Source: Enhygromyxa salina (GTDB taxonomy: Bacteria; Myxococcota_A; Polyangia; Nannocystales; Nannocystaceae). Taken from it: DNA of 64,000 nt. The notes below the pieces were generated by a model. The model made no database searches and had not been told where the DNA came from. It saw only the letters and a list, made by a program, of their open reading frames with translations. The position numbers and the translations under genes were made by a program. Shown here piece after piece: positions 16,008-26,613 of this stretch. Every line of letters starts with the position of its first letter. The first letter of the stretch is position 1. Location: positions 62,001 to 126,000 of the forward strand of contig NZ_PVNL01000042.1 in NCBI RefSeq assembly GCF_002994635.1, in the 5' to 3' direction.

Positions 16008-18532
16008 GAGCCGTTCCAGTCGAGCTGAACGAGGAGCTCCGCGCAGTGGCGCTGACCATCGATGTCGATGTGGCTCTGCGCTGGCGTCGGGAGCAGCTCG
16101 GTGATCGACAACCAGCTGTCGTCGCGGAGCTCACCGAGCAACCTTCGAAGGTTGCTGAGCACCAGGGGGTTGCGCCAGTCGAGGTATTGCTGGCTTCGCG
16201 AGATATCCAGCGGGTAATTACCGCGGCTCAGTCGACGGCCGAAGCCACGCTGGGGAATGCCCTCACTGCGCCGCCATCGTTCGAGTCGGACAAAGTACTG
16301 CGAGTAGGGTTCGCGCGGCTCCTTCGAGGGAATCTCGCTGACCGGGATCGCCCACCGCGCGCGCTCGAGGACCAGGCGACCTACCTGCAGGCGTGGACGG
16401 AATCGACGCAGGCTGACACCGCCGAGCAGATCCGTGGCGTCCAGCGTGGCGTAGATCGCAGCACGCTCGGCGATCGTCTCTTCGCCGATGCGTGGCGACA
16501 GCGCCCGAATGACGAGCAAGGGATCGGGCAGCAGCTGGTCGCGGACAAACCCAAGGTGTACAGGCTCGATGTCCTTGCCCAACCGGGGCGCGTGGAGCCG
16601 CAGCTGCTGACGGCTCGAGTCGAAGCTCAGCTCGAGCTCGCCAAGTGAGAGCAGGTCGCCGCCGGGGGGTCGGCAGACCTCCAGCGGGACGTCCAGGGCG
16701 TAGCGGGTCAGGCGAGGGTGGAGCTGGAAGTTGAGCCCCATCCCCACGTGGACCGCGACCGGGACCGGCTCCGCGGCGTCGAACCATGCTCGCGCCGTGG
16801 GCAGCAGGTCTCGCTCGAACTGAGGGTCGGCCAAGTAGCGAGACAAGTACTTGTCGCGCCCGCTCTGGACCCCGTTGAGCACGATGCGCTCGACCGCCCC
16901 GTCCGTCGCGCCGTCGCGGGTGGCGAGCTGAACGAAGGCCATGATCGAGCAGGGCTGCTGCGCACCGGGGAGCCCCTCGAGCAGCGCCGCGTCGAGCTCG
17001 ATCGGCTCCTTCGCCGTGCTCTCGAGCGCGCGGGTGAGCTCGACGTGGTGTTGCCAGGGTATGGGCGCGTCGACCCGACGCAGACCCTCGAGCAGCGCGC
17101 CGTCGGCCATGACCATTGCGATGAACCCAGGGACATCGTCACATTGACCATCCGCACCGAAGCGCTCGCAGAACGCCTGGGCAACCGACCGATGCTGGAT
17201 GTTCGTGGCGCTGGCGCTGGCCAGCGCGGCGGCCGGTCGAAGCTCGTTCGTGAGCTCCTCGACCGACAAGGGCAGATCGGAGGCACGCAGCCCATGCACC
17301 GAGTAATCTTCGAACAGACACCCGCGCAGCTGCGTCACGCCCACCGCCTCGGCGACTTGTTCTTGCAGCTCGGCGCGCTCGGTGATCGACGCTTTCGCGT
17401 AGCGCTCGAGGTCGGTCGAGACGGCCCGCAGCCGCGCGGAGCAGGTCCGGTCGCCGAGCGCCTCGAGCTCGGCAGCCATGCTCGCCAGCCCCGACGCGGT
17501 CGGCCGCACGGCAGGATACAGCCGCTCGATCACCCCCGCTGCGACGAGGGCGTCGAGCGCCTCGCTCCAGACTTCGGCGCTCAGCTGCGCGGACGCGAGC
17601 GCTGCGATCGCCTGGGCCGCGGTCGTCCCCTCGACAGCGTCCATCAGCTGGGCGATCTGCAGGCTCAGCTCGAGCCGGCCCCACTCGGTCGAGGGTGCTC
17701 CGTCGGCGCCGATCCCCGCGAGTTGACGGGCGAACAACAGATGCGGCCGGGGCTCGGCGACCATCGTGCGCAGCGGCGTGACGCGCAGCGACAACCCAGC
17801 GCGAGCCTGCGGATCGAGGGTCGGAAACAGGCGCTCGCCCAGCAGCGCAGCGTTGAGCTGCGGGATCCCCACCCACGTGGGCGACGGGCTCTCGGGCGCC
17901 TCGCTGTCGATATCCGACCGAAACACGGCGACCCCCGCGAAGCTGCTGAACGGGGTGGTCCGCAGGGTCGCGCGCAGCAGATAGCGGGCGATCGTCGCCT
18001 CGCGAATCACCCGCGACGCGGGGTGGTGATCGCTGTCGGCGAGCTCATGGAGCTGGCGAGCCACGTCGAAGTGGTCTCGACTGGACAACAGCACCCCGCC
18101 GAGCAGCCGCGGGTGATCCAGGCGTGCGCACAGGCGCTTGGAGATGTCTCGTCGCTCACGCTCGACGGTGTCGACCAGGCGGCGCTCGACGGCGCGCCGT
18201 TGCGCCTCTTGGGCGTGAATCGAGGCCAGTCGCTCGCGGAGATCCGGCGGCCACGCATGGTCGAGATCGGCGCGGCGCAGCGGCTTGGCGTTGAACAGGC
18301 GACGCTTGAGGGTGAGCGCGCGCCTGCGCAGGTGCTCGTCGTCGCACTCGCCGACGAGCGCGTGCAGCAGCTCGATCGCCGTGTCGCGCTGCGGGGCGAT
18401 CGCGTCAGTGAGGACGTCGAGCTCCCCCAGCGTGGCGGCGCTCTCGCACAGCTCGAGCCCATCGAGGATCGACAGCGGCAGCCCAGCGATGCGAACCCCC
18501 AACAGCGGGCGTGGCTCCCAGCGCCGACTCAT
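16004..18532 (-). CDS. Lantibiotic dehydratase LanB, glutamylation domain protein
   Basis: 842 residues from ATG 18532. It matches the LanB N-terminal domain: ATIARYLLRATLRTTPFSSF, a conserved YLSRYLADPQFERDLL-type segment, LHAPRLGKDIEPVHLGFV and, at the end, QQYLDWRNPLVLSNL followed by ELLPTPAQ. This domain transfers glutamate from Glu-tRNA to Ser/Thr of the precursor. The usual C-terminal elimination domain is absent here and is encoded by the next gene, as in split thiopeptide and goadsporin systems. It overlaps the SagB stop by ATGA (18529-18532). A longer open frame reaches 18970 but only reads through SagB in another frame. Confidence 0.85.
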   Translation of the reverse strand: MSRRWEPRPLLGVRIAGLPLSILDGLELCESAATLGELDVLTDAIAPQRDTAIELLHALVGECDDEHLRRRALTLKRRLFNAKPLRRADLDHAWPPDLRERLASIHAQEAQRRAVERRLVDTVERERRDISKRLCARLDHPRLLGGVLLSSRDHFDVARQLHELADSDHHPASRVIREATIARYLLRATLRTTPFSSFAGVAVFRSDIDSEAPESPSPTWVGIPQLNAALLGERLFPTLDPQARAGLSLRVTPLRTMVAEPRPHLLFARQLAGIGADGAPSTEWGRLELSLQIAQLMDAVEGTTAAQAIAALASAQLSAEVWSEALDALVAAGVIERLYPAVRPTASGLASMAAELEALGDRTCSARLRAVSTDLERYAKASITERAELQEQVAEAVGVTQLRGCLFEDYSVHGLRASDLPLSVEELTNELRPAAALASASATNIQHRSVAQAFCERFGADGQCDDVPGFIAMVMADGALLEGLRRVDAPIPWQHHVELTRALESTAKEPIELDAALLEGLPGAQQPCSIMAFVQLATRDGATDGAVERIVLNGVQSGRDKYLSRYLADPQFERDLLPTARAWFDAAEPVPVAVHVGMGLNFQLHPRLTRYALDVPLEVCRPPGGDLLSLGELELSFDSSRQQLRLHAPRLGKDIEPVHLGFVRDQLLPDPLLVIRALSPRIGEETIAERAAIYATLDATDLLGGVSLRRFRPRLQVGRLVLERARWAIPVSEIPSKEPREPYSQYFVRLERWRRSEGIPQRGFGRRLSRGNYPLDISRSQQYLDWRNPLVLSNLRRLLGELRDDSWLSITELLPTPAQSHIDIDGQRHCAELLVQLDWNGS

Positions 18533-19275
18533 CCGGGCTCTTCGAGTGCGGAGGCGCCCGCACCAACGGCGAACGCCAGCGCGGTCGTGTACTCGTAGCC
18601 GTCGAGCTGCAGTAGCTCGTTGGCGCGGGCCAGGGCAAACCCCCCCGTCGCCGAGTATTGCAGGCCCAGCTGCGCCGCTTGAAGGTACAGACTGTCGATC
18701 ACCCACCCCACCGACATCATCGCGCCCCGATAACCGCGGTCCGCATGCATGCGAAGCCAGCGAGCCAGGGGGGTGACGACAAACACCAGCGCAGCGGCGT
18801 CGCCCTGATCGTGCTGCAGCAGCACCTCGGCGCGGAGCTGTTCCCGCGCGACGCCCTCGACGAGCACGAGCTGGTGGCCAGCGTGGTCGTAGCGGTAGAC
18901 GGCCGGCTCGAGCGGGGGCACATCGAGGGCCACGACAAATAGCTGAGCTCGCAGTCGTGCATCGGGGCACAACGGGCCAGCGTCGACGATCTCCGCGTTG
19001 CGCAGCAGGAGCGAGAGCTGCGACAGCGGCAGCGAGCCGCTGTCTCGGAGCGAGGTGCTGCGTCGACTCGCGATCACGCTGCGCAGATCACAGGCAGGAT
19101 CGGCGTCCACGGGCAGCGGAAGCGGGATCGCTGGCGCGAGCTCGCCAGGTCGATCCGTGGGGGCCGAAGGCTCGGCGTGCTCGTGCCGCGAGCGACCGGC
19201 CAGAATCAGGTCACGCACCATCGCGAGCGGCCCGCCGCTCGTCGTCGTCAGGCCAGGGTGCTGGTCGGACTCCAC
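18529..19275 (-). CDS. SagB-type FMN dehydrogenase of the RiPP locus
   Basis: About 248 residues from GTG 19275. Nitroreductase-fold signatures: SVIASRRSTSLRD near the N-terminus (flavin phosphate-binding region), PAVYRYDHAGHQL, RGYRGAMMSVGWVIDSLYLQAAQLGL and SATGGF. Such enzymes oxidise azolines to azoles or carry out related RiPP oxidations. It is first in the run SagB-LanB-SpaB_C. A second SagB domain exists in the fusion at 5865-7601, so one of the two may have a different step. TTG 19311 is an upstream in-frame alternative start. Confidence 0.75.
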   Translation of the reverse strand: MESDQHPGLTTTSGGPLAMVRDLILAGRSRHEHAEPSAPTDRPGELAPAIPLPLPVDADPACDLRSVIASRRSTSLRDSGSLPLSQLSLLLRNAEIVDAGPLCPDARLRAQLFVVALDVPPLEPAVYRYDHAGHQLVLVEGVAREQLRAEVLLQHDQGDAAALVFVVTPLARWLRMHADRGYRGAMMSVGWVIDSLYLQAAQLGLQYSATGGFALARANELLQLDGYEYTTALAFAVGAGASALEEPG

Positions 19276-19364
19276 GCGGCCAGCATATCGCCGCGAGGCG
19301 CTCGTCAGCAAATCAAGCTAACGGCGCCCCGCACCTCTGCTAAACCCGGCCTCTAAACCCAGCT

Positions 19365-20120
19365 CTAAAGCCAGCTGCAGGTCTTGGCCAGGTGCGCGGC
19401 GATGTCCGTGGACTCGTACATGACCTGATCCCCGATCACCAACGCGGGCGCCTGCGGCTTGCCGCCGACCCGCACCAGCTGCTCACGCGCCTGTGGATCC
19501 TGGCTGACGTTGCGCACCGCCAAGCTCGACTCGATGTGGAGGTTGCTGCGCGCGTACATGGCCCAGCGACTGAACAAGCAGCGGTCCTTGATGTACAGCT
19601 CAGCGCCCGCAGGCAGCCCTTGCGGCGCGACGAATTCGGGCAGCTCGCTCGGCCAGCTCGCGTCGATCTTCTCGCACTCGGCGACCAGCGCCTCCATGTC
19701 GCGCTCGCCGGACGGACCCACCGACTGCGTGTAGCGGACCGTCCCGCCCGCGTTGATGAGCACGGTCGCGCGATCGGTGATGCCCTTGTCAGCCAGGTAC
19801 ACCCCCATTGACGTGGCGATCTCACCCTTGGGGTGAAAGTCGGAGATCAGCGGAAACGAGACACCGCCCATTTGCTCGGCCCAGGCCGCGTGACAATAAA
19901 CTGTATCAATTGAGACCCCAATGGCGAGGGTGTGGGCGGCGCGAAGTCGGTCAGCCAACGCTTCCAGCGCTGGTACTTCCGTGCTTCACGTGGGGGTGAA
20001 GTCGAGCGGGTAGAACAATAGCGCCAAATGGCGTTTACCCCGCATCGCCGCGAGGTTCTGCTCACGACCCAGGTGGTCGATCCGCGTGAAGGTGGGCGCT
20101 TGAGCTCCGACTGCGATCAT
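19365..20120 (-). CDS. Selenocysteine-containing peroxiredoxin-glutaredoxin fusion (in-frame TGA = Sec45)
   Basis: 251 residues if the in-frame TGA at 19988-19986 is read as selenocysteine. Residues 1-~150 are an AhpC/TSA peroxiredoxin: GAQAPTF, LLFYPLDFTPT then TGA at residue 45, exactly where the peroxidatic Cys of the DFTPxC motif belongs, followed in the same frame by STEVPALE and LAIGVSIDT. Residues about 172-251 are glutaredoxin-like (ELYIKDRCLFSRW, LVRVGGKPQAPALVIG, YESTDIAAHL), with CxxS rather than CxxC. It would reduce peroxides, the Grx domain supplying electrons. A SECIS-like hairpin lies just after the TGA. No selA, selB or tRNA-Sec is in the window. The alternative is a point nonsense mutation (Cys TGC/TGT to TGA). 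Confidence 0.8.
19955..19988 (-). promoter_or_regulatory. Bacterial SECIS-like hairpin after the in-frame UGA
   Basis: On the mRNA, UGA (19988-19986) is followed after 12 bases by CCAGCGC (19973-19967), loop UGGAA (19966-19962) and GCGUUGG (19961-19955). The seven-pair stem has one G-U pair. The loop starts 19 bases after UGA and has G at its second position, which fits the known bacterial SECIS rule (loop about 16-37 bases from UGA, G among the first two loop bases). Confidence 0.7.
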
Positions 20121-20227
20121 GCGGCCTACATAGCACAAGCAGCGATGCGCGCCCGATCCAGCGCGCGGCAGATTTTGATTCGATCGCGTCGGCGGGCCGC
20201 GCCAGGCGCCCACCCAGAACATCAGGT

Positions 20228-21994
20228 TCAAAACGGCCAGACCAGCGGCGCCAGCGTGCAGGTGACCACCCACATCAGCAGGTTCATCGGCACGCCCATC
20301 TTCAAGAAGTCCGACAGCTTGTAGCCGCCGGGCCCGTAGACCATCAGGTTGGTCTGATACCCGAGCGGGGTGGCGAAGCTCGACGACGCCGCGATCATCA
20401 CCGCGATCACGAACGGCATATGGTTGACACCCAGCTGCGCCGCCGTCGACATGGCGATCGGAAACACGATCACGGCGGCCGCGTTGTTGGTCACCAGCTC
20501 CGACAAGCTGGTGGTCGCGGCGTAGATCACGATCAGCGCCAGCAGCGGGTTGGTGCCCGCGTACCCGAGCCCGAGCTCCGCGATCGCCTGCGCCGCGCCC
20601 GTGCTCTCGAGCGCGCTGCCCAGCCCGAACGATGCGCCGATCGCCAGCAGCAGCGGCCAGTCCATGCTGCGGCGCGCGGTCTCTTCCGAGCAACAGCGCG
20701 TCAGCAGCATCGTCGCCGCCGCGACCAACGCCGCCTGCAACATCGTCAGCAAGCCCGTAGTCGCGAGCGCGACCATGCCCGCGAGGATCATCAACGAGAT
20801 CGGCGCCTGCGCGTTGGTCGGCGGCCCGGCGCCGTCGAGCCGACTGACCAGGTAAAAGTCCCGTGAGTTGCGTTGTTGCTCGACGAACGACGGCAGCGCC
20901 TCGATCAACAAGGTGTCCCCTGCGCGCAGCTCGATGTCACCGATGCGCCCGGGCATCCGCTCACCGTTGCGCGACACCGCGATCACCACCGCGTCGTACT
21001 TGTTGCGAAACCGGCCCTCGCGGATCGTCTGCCCGATCAGCGGGCAGCTCCACGAGACCACGGCCTCGGCGAAGCAGCGCTCGGCCCGGTGCGAGTCGAG
21101 CTTGAACACCTGCCGCGTCGCGGGCCCGACCCCCGGGATCCGCTGCAGATCCATGACCGAGTCCAACACCCCGACGAACACCAGCTGATCGTTGGCCTCG
21201 AGCTGCTCGCTCGGGTTGACGATCGGCACGATGTTGTTGCCGCGATGGATCTCCATCAGGTACAGCCCCGGCAGGTGCCGGAGGCCGGCCGCCTCGACGG
21301 TCTTGCCGACCAGCGGACCCCCGGCCACGACGGTCATCTCGACCGTGTACTCGCGTGGATCGTCGGGCACGCCCAGCTCGCTGTCGCGGTCGGGCAGCAG
21401 CCACCGGGCCGCGATCAACAAGAAGCTGACGCCAACCAGCGCGCAGGGCAGCCCGACCCAGGTGATGTCGAACATGCCCAGACCCGGCATGCCTTGCGCG
21501 ACCAGCAACCCGTTGACGACGATGTTGGTGCTGGTCCCGATCAGCGTGCACAGGCCGCCCAAGATCGCGATGTAGCTGAGCGGCAACAGCAGCTTCGAGA
21601 CCGGGATCCGCGTGGTCTTGCACCAATCCATGACGACCGGCATCAGCATCGCGACGACCGGCGTGTTGTTGACGAACGCGCTGCCGACCACGACCGGCGG
21701 CACCAGCCGCAGCTGCGCCCGCGTGGCCGAGCGCGGCCGACCGAGCGCGCGCTGAACCAGGTACGCCAGCGCCCCGGTCTGGCGCAGGCCCGCGGCGACC
21801 ACGAACAAGATCGCCACCGTGATCAGCCCGGGGTTGGCAAACCCCGAGAAGCCCGCCGTTGGCTCGACGACCCCGGTGACCAGCAACACCGCGAGCCCAC
21901 CCAGCAAGATCAGATACGGAGGATGACGCCCGACCGCGAGCAGCACGAACACGGCGGCGACGACGGCGATCGCGATCCAGGCCTGCGCGATCAC
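20228..21994 (-). CDS. SLC13/DASS-family permease with two RCK_C domains
   Basis: 588 residues from GTG 21994. It has an N-terminal membrane half with the conserved SAFVNNTPVVAMLMPV and LIGTSTNIVVNGLL motifs of the SLC13/ArsB-like ion-transporter fold, a cytosolic block (about 215-390) with two RCK_C (TrkA-C) domains (GPLVGKTVEAAGLRHL and CPLIGQTIREGRF), then a second membrane half with LSELVTNNAAAVIVFPIA. Such proteins move anions such as sulfate or dicarboxylates with sodium; the substrate cannot be read from sequence. A link with sulfur, selenium or C4-acid metabolism of its neighbours is only speculation. It ends 107 bases before the selenoprotein on the same strand. Confidence 0.85.
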   Translation of the reverse strand: MIAQAWIAIAVVAAVFVLLAVGRHPPYLILLGGLAVLLVTGVVEPTAGFSGFANPGLITVAILFVVAAGLRQTGALAYLVQRALGRPRSATRAQLRLVPPVVVGSAFVNNTPVVAMLMPVVMDWCKTTRIPVSKLLLPLSYIAILGGLCTLIGTSTNIVVNGLLVAQGMPGLGMFDITWVGLPCALVGVSFLLIAARWLLPDRDSELGVPDDPREYTVEMTVVAGGPLVGKTVEAAGLRHLPGLYLMEIHRGNNIVPIVNPSEQLEANDQLVFVGVLDSVMDLQRIPGVGPATRQVFKLDSHRAERCFAEAVVSWSCPLIGQTIREGRFRNKYDAVVIAVSRNGERMPGRIGDIELRAGDTLLIEALPSFVEQQRNSRDFYLVSRLDGAGPPTNAQAPISLMILAGMVALATTGLLTMLQAALVAAATMLLTRCCSEETARRSMDWPLLLAIGASFGLGSALESTGAAQAIAELGLGYAGTNPLLALIVIYAATTSLSELVTNNAAAVIVFPIAMSTAAQLGVNHMPFVIAVMIAASSSFATPLGYQTNLMVYGPGGYKLSDFLKMGVPMNLLMWVVTCTLAPLVWPF

Positions 21995-22096
21995 GGGCGA
22001 GCCTCGCAGGTGGCCACGCCCAGCGGCCAGGAGTGGTCGGCGCAGCGCTCACGCACGCCGGGTAGATAGCCGCAGCGCGCTCGCGCACGCAAGGGG

Positions 22097-23545
22097 TCAG
22101 CCCTCCGGGTCCGTGTACATCGACACCCCGCGAACGTCCTCGCGCAGCTGCAGGGGCTGCCGCAGCGAGGGCAAGACCCGCTGCTCGCAGTCCCGCCGCT
22201 CGCACAGCCGACACGTCACCCCGACCGCGAGCATCCCTTCTTCATCTTGGAGGTCGACCCCATCGGCGTAGACCAGCTCCGGCGCGCGGTCGATCGGACA
22301 CCCCAGCCCGACCGCCAAGGTGGCCCGTGGCGCGCCATACCCCCCGCGTCCGTGAGCGACCGTGCGCGCGACGCAGAAGAACTTGTTGGGATCGCCGGCC
22401 GGCATGATCGAGGTCTGCACGCGGATCAGCCCGGGCGTCTGAAACGCTCGAAACACGTTCCAGCGCGGGCACGCCCCCGAGAACCGCGCGAACTGAATCC
22501 CCGAGCCCGAGAACCGCTTGGAGATGTTGCCGGCGATGTCGACCCGCAACATGTGAAACGGCACCCCCTCGGCGCCCGCTCGGCGCAGCGTCGTGAGCCG
22601 ATGACAGACCTGCTCGAAGCTGGTCCCGAACCGATTCGCCAGCAGCTCGATGTCGTAGCGCTGCGTCACCGCCGTCTGATGAAAGCTGGCGTAGGGCATC
22701 AGCACCGCCCCGGCGAAGTAGTTGGCCAGGACCAGGCGCGCGAGCGTGCGCGAGTTGGTGCTGGTCAGGATCGGGTCGTCCTCGCTGAGCTGCTCGAGCA
22801 GGTCGTGGTGGCAGATCAAGGCGATCTGGGTCGCGAGCTGAAAGTTGCGACTCGACGGCGGCAGGGCCTCGGACAGGTTGATCCGCCGCAAGTCTCGGTC
22901 GTAACGCCGGACGATCCGCTGCTCGTCGATCGACAGCAGCACGCCGATCCCCTGGCGCTCGAGCCACTCGGCCATGCCCGCGAACCGAGCCCCACGCTTG
23001 AGCTTGGCGGCGACCCACAGCTGCTCGGCGCGCTGCTCGAGCTCGCCAAAGTAGTTCATGTGATGCTGAATGTACTCGTTGACCTCCTCGGACGGCAGCA
23101 CCTCGCCGCGCAGGTTCATGGCTCCCTCCGCGTGTCCCTCTTGGGTCGCGTAGCTGACCTCCGCCAGCTCGACCAGGGACTCGCGCGCGCGCTGAAACTG
23201 CTCGTAGAGCGTGAGCACGGCGCGAGCGATCGCGGGCGAGCTGTTGGCGAGCTCGCGGACCTCCGCCGAGTTCAGCCCGTGCTCCTCGAACACCGGATCC
23301 GCGAACGCCTCGAGCATGTGCGCGGCGAGCCGCTGATCCTCGTCGGCCGCGAACTCGCTCAGCTCCAGCGAGAACTCCTGGGCGAGCTTGATCAACAACG
23401 TCGCCGTCAGCGGGCGCTGGTTGTGCTCGATGAGGTTGAGGTAGCTCGCCGAGATGCCCATCCGCCTCGCCAGCTCGGCCTGGGTCATCCTTCGTGCGCG
23501 ACGCTTGGAGCGAACTTTCGAGCCCAGGTTGGTCGTGGTCACCAC
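22097..23545 (-). CDS. RamB/MccR-like XRE-family regulator of short-chain acyl/glyoxylate metabolism
   Basis: 482 residues from GTG 23545. Residues about 8-65 are an XRE helix-turn-helix (RRMTQAELARRMGISASYLNLIEHNQRPL). The centre is a peptidase-like ImmA/IrrE-type region (ATQIALICHHDLLEQL, ANYFAGAVLMPYASF), and the C-terminus contains the conserved cysteines FSGACPRWNVFRAF and CRLCERRDCEQR. This layout matches RamB, MccR and ScfR, which control isocitrate lyase, malate synthase or methylcitrate genes in response to acyl-CoA. It is divergent from those very genes, so control of the glyoxylate shunt is a strong inference. Confidence 0.85.
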   Translation of the reverse strand: MVTTTNLGSKVRSKRRARRMTQAELARRMGISASYLNLIEHNQRPLTATLLIKLAQEFSLELSEFAADEDQRLAAHMLEAFADPVFEEHGLNSAEVRELANSSPAIARAVLTLYEQFQRARESLVELAEVSYATQEGHAEGAMNLRGEVLPSEEVNEYIQHHMNYFGELEQRAEQLWVAAKLKRGARFAGMAEWLERQGIGVLLSIDEQRIVRRYDRDLRRINLSEALPPSSRNFQLATQIALICHHDLLEQLSEDDPILTSTNSRTLARLVLANYFAGAVLMPYASFHQTAVTQRYDIELLANRFGTSFEQVCHRLTTLRRAGAEGVPFHMLRVDIAGNISKRFSGSGIQFARFSGACPRWNVFRAFQTPGLIRVQTSIMPAGDPNKFFCVARTVAHGRGGYGAPRATLAVGLGCPIDRAPELVYADGVDLQDEEGMLAVGVTCRLCERRDCEQRVLPSLRQPLQLREDVRGVSMYTDPEG

Positions 23546-23588
23546 CGACCCAGGCTACCGCGAGTTGGCTCGGGTCCGGGCCCGCAAA

Positions 23589-23613
23589 TTTACAAGCATT
23601 ACAAGTTCACAAG
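23589..23613. promoter_or_regulatory. Three tandem TTACAAG-like repeats, candidate operator
   Basis: TTTACAAG (23589-23596), ATTACAAG (23598-23605) and TTCACAAG (23606-23613) follow each other in an AT-rich patch between the divergent regulator and aceB. Position and repetition suggest a binding site for the RamB-like regulator; not tested. Confidence 0.45.
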
Positions 23614-23664
23614 GTTGTCGTGACTTGGATTTACAGCGCTAACTAGTTGAAACTCCGTGCCTTA

Positions 23665-23692
23665 TTGAAAATTCTAGCGTGGCTCATATGCT
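23665..23692 (+). promoter_or_regulatory. Candidate sigma70-type promoter for aceB-aceA
   Basis: TTGAAA (23665-23670), 16-base spacer, TATGCT (23687-23692). If used, transcription would begin within a few bases of ATG 23702, giving a leaderless or nearly leaderless mRNA; indeed no ribosome binding site precedes that ATG. Confidence 0.35.
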
Positions 23693-23701
23693 GTGTAAAC
23701 C

Positions 23702-25315
<1,614 letters not shown>

Positions 25316-25329
25316 ACGAAAGCCGAAGC

Positions 25330-26598
25330 ATGAACACCCAAGATCAATTTTCCAGTTCGAGCCGATTCGTCGGCGTCACCCGCCCCTACACCCCCGCTGA
25401 CGTCGAGCGCCTGCGCCCGTCCGTGGTCGTCGAGCACACGCTCGCCCGCGTCGGCGCCGAGCACCTGTGGCAGCTGCTCAACCAGCGTGACTACGTCAAC
25501 GCGCTCGGGGCCCTGACCGGCAACCAAGCGGTGCAGCAGGTTCGCGCCGGGCTCGAGGCGATCTATCTGTCGGGCTGGCAGGTCGCCGCCGACGCCAACT
25601 TGGCCGGTCAGATGTACCCCGACCAGAGCCTGTACCCCGCCGACTCCGTACCCGCCGTGGTCAAGCGCATCAACAACGCGCTGCAGCGCGCGGACCAGGT
25701 CGAGCGCAGCGAGAGCGGCACCACCACCCGCCGCTGGCTCGCGCCGATCGTCGCCGACGCCGAGGCCGGGTTCGGCGGCCCGCTCAACGCGTTCGAGCTG
25801 ATGAAGAACATGATCGAGGCCGGGGCCGCGGGCGTGCACTTCGAGGACCAGCTCGCGTCCGAGAAGAAGTGCGGACACCTCGGCGGCAAGGTCTTGGTCC
25901 CGACCGGTCAGTTCGTGCGCACGCTCGTCGCGGCCCGGCTCGCGGCCGACGTCTGCGACGTGCCGACCGTGTTGATCGCCCGCACCGATGCCAACAGCGC
26001 CAAGCTGCTCACCTCCGATGTCGACGAGCGCGACCGGCCCTTCATCCTTGGCAGCGAGCGGACCCCCGACGGCTTCTTTCGGGTCAAGGACGGGATCGAG
26101 GCCGCGATCGCCCGCGGGCTCGCCTACGCGCCCTACGCCGATCTGCTGTGGTGCGAGACCTCGACCCCCAGCCTCGACGAGGCCCGCCGGTTCGCCGAGG
26201 CGATCCACGCCGAGTACCCGGGCAAGCTGCTGGCCTACAACTGCTCGCCCAGCTTCAACTGGAAGCGCAAGCTCGACGACGCGACGATCGCCGTATTTCA
26301 GCGCGAGCTCGGTGCCATGGGCTACAAGTTTCAGTTCGTCACGCTCGCAGGCTTTCACGCGCTGAATCACTCGATGTTCGAGCTGGCCCGCGGATACAAG
26401 GCCTCGGGCATGAGCGCGTATGCGCAGCTGCAGGCCGAGGAATTTGCGGCCGAGGCGAACGGCTACACCGCCGTTCGGCACCAGCGCGAGGTTGGCACCG
26501 GGTACTTCGACCGGGTCACGCAGGTGATCAGCGGCGGCCAGGCGTCGACGCTGGCGATGCAGGGCAGCACCGAGGTCGCGCAGTTCGACGCGGCCTGA
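25330..26598 (+). CDS. aceA: Isocitrate lyase
   Basis: 422 residues. It cleaves isocitrate to glyoxylate and succinate. The catalytic loop [10 protein letters not shown] is intact (about residue 180), as are [19 protein letters not shown] and [11 protein letters not shown]. The length matches the prokaryotic AceA type. It is coupled to malate synthase (14-base gap) and converges with the caspase-like gene ending at 26614. Together with AceB it allows growth on acetate or fatty acids. Confidence 0.95.
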   Translation: MNTQDQFSSSSRFVGVTRPYTPADVERLRPSVVVEHTLARVGAEHLWQLLNQRDYVNALGALTGNQAVQQVRAGLEAIYLSGWQVAADANLAGQMYPDQSLYPADSVPAVVKRINNALQRADQVERSESGTTTRRWLAPIVADAEAGFGGPLNAFELMKNMIEAGAAGVHFEDQLASEKKCGHLGGKVLVPTGQFVRTLVAARLAADVCDVPTVLIARTDANSAKLLTSDVDERDRPFILGSERTPDGFFRVKDGIEAAIARGLAYAPYADLLWCETSTPSLDEARRFAEAIHAEYPGKLLAYNCSPSFNWKRKLDDATIAVFQRELGAMGYKFQFVTLAGFHALNHSMFELARGYKASGMSAYAQLQAEEFAAEANGYTAVRHQREVGTGYFDRVTQVISGGQASTLAMQGSTEVAQFDAA

Positions 26599-26613
26599 GT
26601 CGTTGCGGTCGCG

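Noticed and set aside
16004-18970. Longer LanB starting at 18970
   Set aside because: The added 146 residues are an Arg-rich shadow of the SagB gene; ATG 18532 overlaps the SagB stop as expected.
19365-19988. Splitting the peroxiredoxin into a 197-residue protein from TTG 19958 and an upstream fragment, or calling a frameshift
   Set aside because: Both parts are in the same frame; only one TGA codon lies between them, at the catalytic Cys position, and a SECIS-like hairpin follows.
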